Positions 1-8,806 of a DNA stretch of 61,337 bases are shown here, piece after piece (the stretch's first letter is position 1; each line of letters opens with the position of its first letter). The notes under the pieces were generated by a model. The model was not told the DNA's origin. It saw only the letters and a list, made by a program, of their open reading frames with translations, and did no database searches. The position numbers and the translations under genes were made by a program. The DNA comes from Lachnospiraceae bacterium UBA7784 (lineage in GTDB: Bacteria; Bacillota; Clostridia; Lachnospirales; Lachnospiraceae), in NCBI GenBank assembly GCA_002480925.1, contig DLDA01000012.1, forward strand, positions 687 to 62,023, read 5' to 3'.

Positions 1-134
1 CTGAGATACTCTTCGTACCAGTAACGTAGGGTCTTCCGCCCCGGGTAGCCGAGCTCTCGTATGACTGCGGCTGCGCTTTTGTCGTATTGGATGTAGAGCC
101 GGACGGCTCTGATCCGATCATCATAGGAATACAT
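1..134 (-). CDS. IS3-family transposase OrfA, N-terminal part
   Basis: The first 44 codons are visible, starting MYSYDDRIRAVRLYIQYDKS and continuing with an R-E-L-G-Y-P-x-R-K-x-L-x-x-W-Y pattern. This is the helix-turn-helix region typical of IS3/IS150-type OrfA proteins, which bind the element's ends and are joined to OrfB by frameshifting. The start is fixed by an AAGGAGG ribosome binding site about eight bases upstream. The gene runs off the window edge, so whether the element is intact cannot be told. It marks the adjoining two-gene islet as a site of DNA acquisition. Confidence 0.8.
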   Translation of the reverse strand, partial: MYSYDDRIRAVRLYIQYDKSAAAVIRELGYPGRKTLRYWYEEYL

Positions 135-187
135 GTGCGAACCTCCTTCTGGTCATTGTCGAAGTCCAGGTTTTTGTCCGCACCCCC
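1..187 (-). mobile_element. End of an IS3-family insertion sequence (truncated by window edge)
   Basis: The start of an IS3-type OrfA lies here, preceded by about 50 bases of non-coding DNA that begins TGGGGGTGCGGAC on the minus strand, near position 187. That is a plausible terminal repeat because it starts with TG, as IS3 ends do. The rest of the element, including OrfB with the DDE catalytic domain and the other end, lies outside the window, so the boundary is an estimate and target-site duplication cannot be checked. Confidence 0.6.
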
Positions 188-223
188 ATTTCGCTCCTCC
201 TTACTCCAATGTATATAAAGTAA

Positions 224-254
224 AATCAGACAGAGTATCATTCCCTGTCTGATT
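224..254 (-). terminator. Hairpin after the 318-residue gene
   Basis: A ten-base inverted repeat (AATCAGACAG / CTGTCTGATT) lies just past the stop codon of the 318-residue gene. The downstream tract on the minus strand is only TTTACTTT, so it is a weak intrinsic terminator at best. Confidence 0.55.
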
Positions 255-258
255 CATA

Positions 259-1215
259 TTATAGTTCACATCTGTATACTTTACCACTAGCCAGAACATC
301 AAATGAAATTCTTCCGTTATCGTCATTAAAATTCTTTATTTCATCTACTATCTCATCGTTTGGAATTCTGGTCCTGACAAATCTTTCGAATTCCTGGATT
401 CTAAGTACGTTATCTGTCCTTTGTCCACATGCGTTCAATGGATGTGGGATGTATAAACTGTTGTCAAATTCAAAAACCAGATTGAGCTTAGGCCCATTCT
501 GCCTATGTCCACCATAGCATGCATTCAGTATTTGATCATCAGTAAGTTTCACATTCAACTCACCGTAACCACCCTCTCTTATTTTGTCAAAACCTGCCAG
601 CTCCAGCCAGCCATTCCTATACATAATCTCAAGATTGTTATATATAAAAAATCTGTTCCTCTCAGGATGCGCAATAATATCAAGACAATATATAGCATCT
701 CCAGATACAAAGTACATGAGCAGGTATGCTGATCTATTACGATTCATACTGGTTTTCGAATGGCTTTCCTTTGTGGATAGATGAATATGATGTATATTCC
801 AGGCATTTAACAGCGTATCAATTCTGTTCCCATCAGCACTATATATGTTTTTGCTGGAATGAAAATTCATATCTTCGCCATTTTTAAACCCATTTACTAT
901 TTTCTCATATGCCGCCAGAATCTTTTCTTCAGGTATATGATTTCCATCTGCATCTACAATATCAAATTTCCTGTCATCCAGCTTCTTCCGAAGTTCCTTT
1001 GACACCTTGATATTAAATCCCTTGCCACTCGTGTATACCCACTTATTATCATTATCAAGATAGTTACACACCGCATCAAACGGATCAGAAATGCTGTCAT
1101 CATATGAAATATGTCTTGCTTTCATTTGTGACTTCATTGCTTCCGCAAGCAATCTTAAAGCCCGATCGGCATTATCTTCCTTACTATTTTTTAAATTTTC
1201 AAATTTTGTTGGCAT
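259..1215 (-). CDS. Unrecognised 318-residue protein with an HxHL motif
   Basis: I do not recognise the family. The start is supported by AAAGGAG upstream. The protein is soluble-looking, rich in Asn, Asp and Lys, and has no signal peptide or membrane segment. A central stretch at about residues 139-200 reads N-I-H-H-I-H-L-S, then R-S-A-Y-L-L-M-Y-F, then a D-A-I-Y-C-L-D-I-x-x-H strand: clustered histidines next to hydrophobic strands, which could form an active site. It follows a small HTH gene with a 56-base gap, probably as one operon, beside an IS fragment. AT-rich composition relative to its neighbours and the mobile context suggest an acquired islet. A toxin-antitoxin or defence role is only a guess from the two-gene layout. 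Confidence 0.6.
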   Translation of the reverse strand: MPTKFENLKNSKEDNADRALRLLAEAMKSQMKARHISYDDSISDPFDAVCNYLDNDNKWVYTSGKGFNIKVSKELRKKLDDRKFDIVDADGNHIPEEKILAAYEKIVNGFKNGEDMNFHSSKNIYSADGNRIDTLLNAWNIHHIHLSTKESHSKTSMNRNRSAYLLMYFVSGDAIYCLDIIAHPERNRFFIYNNLEIMYRNGWLELAGFDKIREGGYGELNVKLTDDQILNACYGGHRQNGPKLNLVFEFDNSLYIPHPLNACGQRTDNVLRIQEFERFVRTRIPNDEIVDEIKNFNDDNGRISFDVLASGKVYRCEL

Positions 1216-1271
1216 AATCGCTCGCTCCTTTCTGTTCTATTGCAAAAATAAGCTATATCGTTTAAAAAGGT

Positions 1272-1574
1272 CTACTTCCTAAGGTAATTACTGACAGTAC
1301 TCTGGGAGATTCCAAGCATATCTGCTATATCCACCTGAGTATGTCCCTGCTTCCGCAGTTCTTTAACCTGCTCAATTGCTGCAGATCTCCCGATAGTAGC
1401 ATATTTTTTATTATGATCATCTAAATCACCATCTCTGCTTACCGTTGCAGTTATACGCATTCCATTTCTTGTGCCTGAAACACTTGCAGTACCGGCACGA
1501 TTATCATATGTTGCAGTTGTATTATTCAGTCCAAGTTCCTTAATAATCCCGGACAAAGTTTTTAACATATCCAT
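1272..1574 (-). CDS. Small C-terminal helix-turn-helix protein
   Basis: This is a 100-residue protein. Its last 30 residues form a clear helix-turn-helix of the Trp-repressor/IS-type class: L-R-K-Q-G-H-T-Q-V-D-I-A-D-M-L-G-I-S-Q-S, then T-V-S-N-Y-L-R-K. The N-terminal 65 residues are a short beta-rich stretch I do not recognise. No strong ribosome binding site precedes the ATG. It lies just upstream of the 318-residue gene on the same strand, so it probably regulates that pair, as antitoxin-type or islet-encoded regulators do. Function beyond DNA binding is not shown by the sequence. Confidence 0.65.
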   Translation of the reverse strand: MDMLKTLSGIIKELGLNNTTATYDNRAGTASVSGTRNGMRITATVSRDGDLDDHNKKYATIGRSAAIEQVKELRKQGHTQVDIADMLGISQSTVSNYLRK

Positions 1575-1624
1575 CTTTAATTACCATTTACCACTATAAT
1601 ATTTAGTTTTGGTAAGCATCTTTC

Positions 1625-1658
1625 TAAAAATCCGGGACACTGGGAGGAGCGTCCCGGA
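1625..1658 (-). terminator. Intrinsic terminator of the large surface-protein gene
   Basis: An eight-base stem (TCCGGGAC / GTCCCGGA) with a 12-base loop is followed on the minus strand by TTTTTAGAAAG. It lies about 95 bases past the stop codon of the 998-residue gene. Confidence 0.85.
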
Positions 1659-1752
1659 CTTTGTTGTCTGTGATTGACTTCAGAGAAATAATTCAGGGTT
1701 CTCTAAAATCTTGTTTAGTCAAATTTGTTGATTTTCTTTGAAGGATTGGGTA

Positions 1753-4749
1753 TTACTTCTTGTCGGTCTTCTTGGTAACCTGAGTTGCCTTTGGTCCCCA
1801 AACGGTCTTTCCGGCATCTGTCTTCTTGTAAGCCTTAACCTTGACTGTAACCTTGGCACCCTTCTTAACCTTAAGAGAGGTCTTTGTGCCAGCTACGTTC
1901 TTAGCTACCCACTTACCAGAGCCAACCTTCTTGTAGACACGATAGAGTACGTTAGCACCCTGTGACTTCCAGGAAACAGATACAGCAGCACCCTTCTTGT
2001 TAGCTACCTTAAGGCCAGTAACCTTTGAAAGAGTGATCTCATTTCTGTAGGTAACAGCGAGATCCTGTTTAACATTGTGAACGATAGAACGATCTGTCAC
2101 AGAAATGTTACCTTTTGGGTTGAAGCTAACTACCTGAGTTCCCTTTGCTGTAGGATACAGATAGAAGGTATTGAAGCTATCGCCCTTCTTTACTGTCTCC
2201 TTTGTAGCAGTCATGATGGTCTGATTCAGAGCGTCTGCAGCATGTCCACTGTACATATTGGTTGAAGAAATATTAGCATCTGTGAGGTTCTTATCGATAG
2301 GATAAGCGATAGTTACCTTCAGTGTCGTATTTCCATCAAGAATAAGCTCAGGAATAACTGTACCCATATCAGGAGTATAGATTACTTTGCCTGTTGTAGC
2401 ATTCTCGATCTTTGTTACAGAGTCTGTAACGCCAGGAACAGAAGTAATAGTTACGATCTGGTATGAAGTACCATTACCTGTGTTGTAGGAAACAAGAACC
2501 TTCTCTGTCTTGTTCTCAGCAGTTGCAACGTATACAGTCTTGTTTGCAAGCTCTCTGGTAGTTGCGTTCTCATCCTGTAAGAAATTCTTATTGATATCCC
2601 TTGCATTTGGATAGAGTGTCTGTGTTGCAAGAAGATCATCTCTTTCATCAAGAGCCTGAACATCAGTTACGCCCTTAAACTCTGAAGCAAAAGCGATCTT
2701 AGACTGATGATCAGCTTCATCTGAAGTATTTGCAGACTTGCATGTTCCAAGTTTGAATGAATCAGGAGCTGTGATAGCTGCGTCTGCTTTGTCGATCACT
2801 ACGAAGATATAGCTTGTAGTAAGAACAGTAGATGATGTTGGAGCTGAAACAAGCTTGATCACAGCAACTCCGTTCGACTTCCGAGTGTTAAGAGTAATGA
2901 CACCAGCATTGGTAACATCCTTTACAGCGTCATCTGTTGTCTGGCCCACAAGAGATGCAGTTACGATAGCACCACTTGTAGAAACAATGCTAAGAGACTC
3001 TGTTACATTCTTATCCTCTACACCTGTTGTCTCGATCTGGACATACTTGATCTGTGATGCAGCAAGCTGCTTCTCAGAAGGAATACCAGATGCTCTTCTT
3101 ATTACTGAATTGTAGTCGAGCTGATCTAATGTAGTAGCCTGATCCTTGTCCTTACCTGATACTGTAACAGTGTTGAACGGAAGGGCATTGACCTTGAAAT
3201 ATACATTTGTGATAGCTACAACGTTTCCGTTGATCTTTCCTGTAACCTTTACATAGAAGGACTCTACAGGAGTTGTTGCCTTTACTACGCCGTTTGCATC
3301 AACAGTATTCTTGGCATTGCTTGACTCATATGAAAGATCCATTGCAACATTCTTATAAATGTGCTTTGAAAGATCATATGTGTTATTTGACTTAACATCA
3401 AGAACAACCGGGTTGTCAGATGTGCCAGAACTGTTAGGTGCTCCGATTACGGAAGCTGCCTCTGATCCGTCAACAGTAGCCTTGATGACATACTGTGAGG
3501 TTCCGATTACAGTAACCTTTACAGTCGTCTGAGCAATCTTACCATCAGATGAAGTAATTGTAACTTTGGCATCTGTTGATCCTGCCGCATTAGCATAGAA
3601 TTTCTTAGTAAGCTGGCTGTATACAGCAAAGATGTTATTACCATAGGTACGATTGTCGATCTTTGTTTTGATCTGAGCCTCAGTAACTGATGAAGGTTCC
3701 TGAGCAATGTTATCACCTGATACAGACCAGGTTGCTCCTGAAAGGAAGCTTGACTGCTCGCCTGATGTCATGTAAGAACCGTTGCTCTTTGAAATCTTTA
3801 TATTCTTTTCAATAGCATCTGTATTATCAACAGTGTTCAGTGCCATTGTGTAAGAGCTCTGATCAAGGGTAAGAGCATAAGTCTCATTCACATATGAAGC
3901 TATCGAGATAGGCTTTACACCAACAAGCTTATATGTGTTTGTATCAGTATCAAGCTTATAGGCTCCCAGTCTTCCTCTAAATGTAGTGAAAGAACCAGTA
4001 CGAAGCAGAGTAAGAGAACCCTGTGCTGCTGTGATCTTAAGTCCAGTAATGGTTGAGGTATCTTCTTTTGCAATGTCACTTGCTGAAACATCACTTGCTG
4101 AAACTGTCGTATTAAGAACCTTGTACCAGAGCTGTGAACCATCATAATACTTAGAAGTATCATCCTTTGACTGTACATAGCTTGGAGCAATCTTTGCTGT
4201 GGCATCTGTTACGTTTCTAAGGTAGTATGTGTCCTCAGTATTTCCGAAGTTTGTAGCGGCAGCACTTGCAAGAGTTGTACGATCCGCATTAGTATCTGTT
4301 ATTGTGACAGTCTGCTCTTCGCCGTACTTTGTAGCATCTCCAGATACACTTACCTTGAATTTAATTGTGTAAGATACTGGAGCGGCTGTTGCCGAACTCT
4401 CTGGAACAGTTGCGGTGATCTTATTGTCAGCTGTAGCTGTTGTCTCAGTAGTAGCTACGCCTGTCAGTCCAGTAGTAAATGATGTAACCTTATACTTACT
4501 GGTTCCTGATGTAAGTCCTGCAAGAGTTATCTCAACAGTCTTAGCTGCCGAGCTTGCATCAACAGTCTTAGACTGAACTGTTGGAGCTGTCACAGTATTG
4601 TCAGCGTTAACAGTATAAGCAAATGCTGCGTCCGCATCAGCTGCCTGTGCCTCAACTACGCCCTGAAGCCCAAGTGTGCTTACAGGAGCGAATGTAAGTG
4701 CAGTAGCGGCTGCAAGTACGATAGCTAAACCTTTTTTCATGTTTAACAT
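1753..4749 (-). CDS. Large secreted surface protein with Ig-like repeats and C-terminal Fn3-like domain
   Basis: This 998-residue protein has an N-terminal signal peptide: M-K-K-G, a hydrophobic run, then a cleavage region V-E-A-Q-A-A-D-A at about residue 37. The bulk is Thr/Ser/Val/Ala-rich beta-sandwich sequence resembling repeated bacterial Ig-like domains. The last 100 residues look like fibronectin type III (V-x-G-L-K-V... W-K-S... Y-R-V-Y-K-K... K-V-K-A-Y). No LPxTG sortase signal is seen, so attachment is probably non-covalent, as for S-layer or other abundant wall proteins. The gene stands alone with its own terminator and a long structured leader, in line with high expression. Translation starts near a GAGGA site ten bases upstream. 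Exact function is unknown; S-layer or adhesin are both possible. Confidence 0.75.
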   Translation of the reverse strand: MLNMKKGLAIVLAAATALTFAPVSTLGLQGVVEAQAADADAAFAYTVNADNTVTAPTVQSKTVDASSAAKTVEITLAGLTSGTSKYKVTSFTTGLTGVATTETTATADNKITATVPESSATAAPVSYTIKFKVSVSGDATKYGEEQTVTITDTNADRTTLASAAATNFGNTEDTYYLRNVTDATAKIAPSYVQSKDDTSKYYDGSQLWYKVLNTTVSASDVSASDIAKEDTSTITGLKITAAQGSLTLLRTGSFTTFRGRLGAYKLDTDTNTYKLVGVKPISIASYVNETYALTLDQSSYTMALNTVDNTDAIEKNIKISKSNGSYMTSGEQSSFLSGATWSVSGDNIAQEPSSVTEAQIKTKIDNRTYGNNIFAVYSQLTKKFYANAAGSTDAKVTITSSDGKIAQTTVKVTVIGTSQYVIKATVDGSEAASVIGAPNSSGTSDNPVVLDVKSNNTYDLSKHIYKNVAMDLSYESSNAKNTVDANGVVKATTPVESFYVKVTGKINGNVVAITNVYFKVNALPFNTVTVSGKDKDQATTLDQLDYNSVIRRASGIPSEKQLAASQIKYVQIETTGVEDKNVTESLSIVSTSGAIVTASLVGQTTDDAVKDVTNAGVITLNTRKSNGVAVIKLVSAPTSSTVLTTSYIFVVIDKADAAITAPDSFKLGTCKSANTSDEADHQSKIAFASEFKGVTDVQALDERDDLLATQTLYPNARDINKNFLQDENATTRELANKTVYVATAENKTEKVLVSYNTGNGTSYQIVTITSVPGVTDSVTKIENATTGKVIYTPDMGTVIPELILDGNTTLKVTIAYPIDKNLTDANISSTNMYSGHAADALNQTIMTATKETVKKGDSFNTFYLYPTAKGTQVVSFNPKGNISVTDRSIVHNVKQDLAVTYRNEITLSKVTGLKVANKKGAAVSVSWKSQGANVLYRVYKKVGSGKWVAKNVAGTKTSLKVKKGAKVTVKVKAYKKTDAGKTVWGPKATQVTKKTDKK

Positions 4750-4774
4750 TTTTTATTATTCCTCACTTTCCGAA

Positions 4775-4895
4775 GGGGTGAGGGGCTAGGTGCTAGGGGT
4801 TAGGGGTCAGGGTTACTGAAGTTCTGTCATATCAAAAAATCCTGATATTACTAAAGCTCTGTAACACTGGACCCTGGGCCCTTGGCCCTATCCCC
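4775..4895. repeat. Inverted pair of heptamer-repeat arrays (palindromic element)
   Basis: Five G-rich heptamers on the plus strand (GGGGTGA, GGGGCTA, GGTGCTA, GGGGTTA, GGGGTCA; 4775-4809) face C-rich heptamers (TGGACCC, TGGGCCC, TTGGCCC, TATCCCC; 4868-4895). Read as reverse complement, the right arm aligns heptamer for heptamer with the left arm, and the inner ends (GGTTAC / GTAAC) pair. A six-base hairpin (ATATCA / TGATAT) sits near the centre. The element therefore folds as one long imperfect hairpin between the leader and the start codon of the surface-protein gene. Confidence 0.7.
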
Positions 4896-4899
4896 TTCC

Positions 4900-5150
4900 T
4901 TCATCATGGAATGTTTATCATGGTACACGTGAAGGAGCGTCCTCCCAAACCACTCGCACAGCCGAGGCGATAGACTGTCGCGGATGCGTCCCGCTATGTC
5001 AATCTGGCTGTGTTTTCTTCACAGTCCTTGGGGAGAGCCTTTCCTCTGGCGATCAGGACCGCATATATGATAGAAGCGATCCGTCAGGCCGCAGGATCGG
5101 ATAGCACCTTACGCTGCTAGTGCCTTACTCCTTCGGACGCTTAAGACTTT
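4900..5150 (-). ncRNA. Candidate structured 5' leader or small RNA before the surface-protein gene
   Basis: About 250 bases of non-coding sequence follow the pullulanase terminator and precede the surface-protein gene. On the minus strand several consecutive short stems can be drawn: CGATCC / GGATCG, GTCCT / AGGAC, CTGTG / CACAG, GCGG / CCGC and GGCAC / GTGCT. I compared it by eye with the cores of T-box, c-di-GMP, c-di-AMP, cobalamin, RNase P and 6S RNAs and found no match. It could be an mRNA-stabilising leader, an unknown riboswitch or a separate RNA. There is no open reading frame of note. Confidence 0.35.
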
Positions 5151-5153
5151 ATA

Positions 5154-5188
5154 CCAAAAAAGCCCCTCCGGCCATTGCCAGAGGAGCT
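5154..5188 (-). terminator. Intrinsic terminator of the pullulanase gene
   Basis: A GC-rich stem of about 12 pairs (AGCTCCTCTGGC / GGCCGGAGGGGCT on the minus strand, loop AAT) is followed directly by TTTTTT. It lies about 110 bases past the pullulanase stop codon. Confidence 0.9.
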
Positions 5189-5296
5189 CCTTTACTATGT
5201 TATTGATGTAAATAGATTTTTCTGCCTCATTATCTTCAAGAATTTCTTCCGAAATAATTAAAGCTTTTTTCAAGGAAGACAATCAGGGCATTCCTC

Positions 5297-7960
5297 TTAT
5301 CTGATCAGAACCGTGCAGCTCTCTGCTTCTGCGCTGATGCTGCCGCTTGCTGTCTTAAGTGTCCTGGTTCCTGCTGTCTGCTTATCGATGCAGACCTTCC
5401 AGTCTCCTGAAGGGAGAGTCACTGTACAGGCCTTCTCATCAGGATTTAAGATCACAAGGATCTGGTCTGCGCTGTCTCCTGCGGCCTTTCCATCGATAGT
5501 ATATGCTATCACATCATCTGACCCATCCGGAAGGAAGCTTACTGCCTTATCTATATCGCTTCCCTTTGTCATACGAAGTGCCGGATGTGCCTTTCGAAAC
5601 GAAATGAGACCCTTGTAATAGTCATATACTGCCTTCACATCAGCCTTGTCAAGGCTATCCCACTTGAAGGCGTTGATGCTGCTTGCCGAGAAATCCTTAT
5701 CAGCCTCATAATATGCCTTCAGGCATGATGCATTTGAGCTGTAGCTGTTCACCCAGAAATCCCTGCCGTTTACTGTCTTTATATCATTGCTTTCATCGTG
5801 CTTCACTCCTGACGGAAGCTCCTTTGAACGAAGCATCTCCTCTCCGCCCTGCATGAACGGTATTCCCTCTGAAAGGAAGACTATCGATGAAGCCAGATTG
5901 TTCTGGGCTATGAGCTCGCTTCTGTCCTTTGCCCTTGACGAGCCCTGAAGCCTGTCAAAAAGTGTATCATTATCATGGCATGATACATAGTTTATGGTCT
6001 GAGAAGCTCTGTTTTCTGTCTTAAGCCAGCTTGCTGATGCTGTTACTGACTGTCTGATATCTGAAGCCTTGCTGCTGTTTCCGCTGGCATATCCTCTCTC
6101 GGTGAAGTTGAACACGCCGCCCTTTGCACCGTCACGGATCTGGTCATTGAAGTATCCCACCTGCGGTGTCGCTGCGGAATTATTCTGCGTTGCAAATGAA
6201 AGCCCGGTCTTCGTCGGATTGGTCTCGTTATTCCATCCCTCGCCGTAGATAATGATCGAAGGATCTATCTCATGGAGAGCCTTTACTATCTGGTTCATGG
6301 TCTTCGTATCGAACAGATAGGACTGGTCTATCCTGAATCCGTTGATATGATACTCCTTTGCCCAGTATACAAAGGAATCCACTATGTATTTGCGGTTCAT
6401 TGCACGCTCTGTGGCGGTATCATTGCCACAGAATGAGCCGTTGGAATTCGGTCTCGAATAGTAATCCGGAACTATCCTGTTTATGCAGAAATTGTCCTTT
6501 GATGCTACATGTCCATAAACCACGTCCATGACTACGCTCATGCCGTTCTGGTGAAGGGACTCGACCATTTCCTTGAACTCCTTCACACGGACTGCGCCCT
6601 TTGACGGATCTGTGGAATATGACCCCTCCGGTATATTATAGTTCTCCGGATCGTAGCCCCAGTTGTACTGGTCTGTATCCTTTGACTCGTCTACCGAGCT
6701 GAAATCATATACCGGCTGGAGCTGCACATGCGTAACTCCCAAATCCTTCAGATAGTCGATTCCCGTTGTCTGTCCTGAGGAATTCTTTGTTCCCTTCTCT
6801 GTAAATGCGAGATACTTGCCCTTGTTCTTCATTCCTGAAGACTTATCGTTTGAAAAATCTCCGACATGAAGCTCATAGATGACTGCATCTGTATAGTTCT
6901 TGATCTCGTTTGGATTCTTGTCATCCTTCCATCCGGCCGGATCTGTTGAGGATAAGTCTATTACCATTCCTCTCTTACCGTTTGTGCCGCTTGTACGGGC
7001 ATATGGATCGATCACATCCTTTGCTGTCCTGCCATCGGTCGTGACATCATAGGTATAATATACCCCGTTCTGATCTCCTGCCACTTTTACTGACCAGGTT
7101 CCCTTTTCCTTCTTCTTCAGGGAGACTGTCTTTATCAGATCATCGGCTCCCTGCCTCCCTGACTTATAGAGGTTGAGCTTTACCTTGCTGGCAAGCGGGG
7201 CCCAGAGCCTGAAGGTCGTCGCACTGGTCTTATAGCTGGCTCCCAGATCATTTCCCGTATAGGTATAGGCCTTTTCAAACTCCTTAGTCGAATAATAATC
7301 CGGTGTCGTGACCCTGGTCTTTACGCCATCATATGTCACATAGGTGGTGTATCGGTATGAGATAGGCTTTTTAAGTGTAAGCGTGTACACATTCTTAGCT
7401 GCCTTTACCTTGCTTATGGCAAATTTCTTCTTGACAGAATTCGTGACAGAGAATGCCTTCTTCGCATCTGTCTTTTTATCAAAGGCCTTCATCATTGTGA
7501 CACTGATACTTGTCTTTGACGCTGATGAAGCCTGTGCTACTGTGTTCCCGAATTTCGTCGCATATCCCTCTATTCCGGAGAATACATACACATCAAGCTT
7601 TCCCTTCTTTGCTGCCGACAGATCTATGCTCTGATCCTTATCGACATCCTTTCCGGTCCAGCTGTCTCCGCCCTTCCTCACTATAAAGGAAAGCTTGTCC
7701 CTTCCAGCCGGTACTGTAAAGCTCGTCACGGCACAGCCGTTCTTATCCGTTTTCTTCTGGAATTTTCCTGCTGTCCCGTCTACTCCATCTGCCCAGAACC
7801 ATACGTCCCAGTCGCTGTACTTGCCGTCGCTTCTGTAATAATGAAACGACACCTTCGTCTCTCCTGCTGCCATCGCATCCAGCCTGATCCCCGAAAAGAT
7901 CGACAGGACCATAATGAATGCACTAACAAGCGCTGATACTTTCCTTAGTTTTTTCCTCAT
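5297..7960 (-). CDS. pulA: Secreted type I pullulanase (GH13, alpha-1,6 debranching)
   Basis: This enzyme hydrolyses alpha-1,6 branch points in pullulan and starch-derived dextrins outside the cell. A signal peptide occupies residues 1-32. A CBM41-like starch-binding domain follows at about 36-130, a CBM48-like domain at about 245-330 and the GH13 barrel from about 360. The type I pullulanase signature YNWGYDP is at 432-438. GH13 regions are seen as DVVYGHV (479-485; the usual NH is GH), GFRIDQ with nucleophile Asp545, GEGWN with acid/base Glu574, and SCHDND (660-665) with the transition-state Asp. The start is set by AAAGGAGGAATAA before the ATG. It is a single-gene unit with its own terminator. 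Without an obvious wall anchor it may be released or held by its starch-binding domain. Confidence 0.93.
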   Translation of the reverse strand: MRKKLRKVSALVSAFIMVLSIFSGIRLDAMAAGETKVSFHYYRSDGKYSDWDVWFWADGVDGTAGKFQKKTDKNGCAVTSFTVPAGRDKLSFIVRKGGDSWTGKDVDKDQSIDLSAAKKGKLDVYVFSGIEGYATKFGNTVAQASSASKTSISVTMMKAFDKKTDAKKAFSVTNSVKKKFAISKVKAAKNVYTLTLKKPISYRYTTYVTYDGVKTRVTTPDYYSTKEFEKAYTYTGNDLGASYKTSATTFRLWAPLASKVKLNLYKSGRQGADDLIKTVSLKKKEKGTWSVKVAGDQNGVYYTYDVTTDGRTAKDVIDPYARTSGTNGKRGMVIDLSSTDPAGWKDDKNPNEIKNYTDAVIYELHVGDFSNDKSSGMKNKGKYLAFTEKGTKNSSGQTTGIDYLKDLGVTHVQLQPVYDFSSVDESKDTDQYNWGYDPENYNIPEGSYSTDPSKGAVRVKEFKEMVESLHQNGMSVVMDVVYGHVASKDNFCINRIVPDYYSRPNSNGSFCGNDTATERAMNRKYIVDSFVYWAKEYHINGFRIDQSYLFDTKTMNQIVKALHEIDPSIIIYGEGWNNETNPTKTGLSFATQNNSAATPQVGYFNDQIRDGAKGGVFNFTERGYASGNSSKASDIRQSVTASASWLKTENRASQTINYVSCHDNDTLFDRLQGSSRAKDRSELIAQNNLASSIVFLSEGIPFMQGGEEMLRSKELPSGVKHDESNDIKTVNGRDFWVNSYSSNASCLKAYYEADKDFSASSINAFKWDSLDKADVKAVYDYYKGLISFRKAHPALRMTKGSDIDKAVSFLPDGSDDVIAYTIDGKAAGDSADQILVILNPDEKACTVTLPSGDWKVCIDKQTAGTRTLKTASGSISAEAESCTVLIR

Positions 7961-8122
7961 TTATTCCTCCTTTGCAATCCCAAAGCTGCACGGATCTTGT
8001 TCAATCCGCACAACTCTAAACTAAAGTATCAGCTAAAATTCTAGCATTATGCACAAAGACATGGTATATAAATTTTCTTTGATATATATCACTTTTATGA
8101 GAAGTAGGGATCAGACCCCTCT

Positions 8123-8497
8123 TCACCCCTGGCACCTCCCATGCCCGCACTTATGCTCTCCATCATGATGATCGCAGTTAGCCTCGGTGCCTGCATCAAG
8201 CGTCCCTGCTATCAGTGCCTTTACGGCCTCATCGGTGCTTCCGCTTACTCCGGCGCAAAGTCTGATCCCTGCTGCCTCAAGCGCCATCTGTGCGCCTCCT
8301 CCTATACCTCCGCATATAAGCGTATCTACGCCTGCCGTCTTCAAGATACCGGCAAGTGCGCCGCAGCCTTCTCCGTTTGTATCAAGGATGTCCGAGCTTA
8401 TTACATTTCCATCCTCTATATCATACACCTTAAACTGCTGTGTCCTCCCGAAATGCCCGAATACATTTCCATTGTCATAGGTTACCGCTACTCTCAT
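8123..8497 (-). CDS. NifX/NifB-type dinitrogenase iron-molybdenum cofactor domain protein
   Basis: This 124-residue protein of the NifB/NifX cofactor-binding family is a common small metallocluster-carrier-like protein in Clostridia, where most members have no link to nitrogen fixation. The fold is seen in V-A-V-T-Y-D-N-G-N-V-F-G-H-F-G, then F-K-V-Y-D-I-E-D-G, the I-C-G-G-I-G-G-G-A-Q turn and G-V-S-G-S-T-D-E-A-V. The C-terminus is a His/Cys tail (D-H-H-D-G-E-H-K-C-G-H-G-R-C) that probably binds metal. I chose the ATG at 8497 because AAAGGAG lies eight bases upstream and family members start here. An in-frame ATG at 8590 also has a GGAAGG site and would add 31 residues of no recognised family. 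Confidence 0.8.
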   Translation of the reverse strand: MRVAVTYDNGNVFGHFGRTQQFKVYDIEDGNVISSDILDTNGEGCGALAGILKTAGVDTLICGGIGGGAQMALEAAGIRLCAGVSGSTDEAVKALIAGTLDAGTEANCDHHDGEHKCGHGRCQG

Positions 8498-8605
8498 TGT
8501 CTTTTCTCCTTTGCTTCTGAGCTCTATGCCTAAGTCCTTCCCATCCATGTCGATCGTGATATGTCCTCCGCCCTGAAACCTTGCCGGCATCCTTTACCTT
8601 CCTTT

Positions 8606-8642
8606 CAAAAAAAATAACAGCGCATTCCTTCGAATGCACTGT
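8606..8642 (-). terminator. Intrinsic terminator of pgi
   Basis: A GCATTC / GAATGC stem extended by CAG / CTG with a four-base loop is followed on the minus strand by TTATTTTTTTT. It lies about 165 bases past the pgi stop codon. Confidence 0.85.
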
Positions 8643-8806
8643 CATAATATCATATGCTTATTATGCTGATCCTGCTATGGCCTTTCTGTCGTTGTCAATG
8701 AGGTTCGAAATAAGGATCCTTAAAAGGCAAGTTTATCCTTTATCCGGATAATATCCTGATCCTCTCCCACAGATCTCCTGTGGCTCCTTAGTGCTGCATC
8801 GACCCC

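Noticed and set aside
4900..5150. Known riboswitch, T-box, RNase P or tmRNA
   Set aside because: None of the conserved cores of these RNAs could be found on either strand.
8498..8590. Longer start of the NifX-like protein
   Set aside because: Although a binding site precedes it, the 31 extra residues match nothing in the family; kept only as an alternative.
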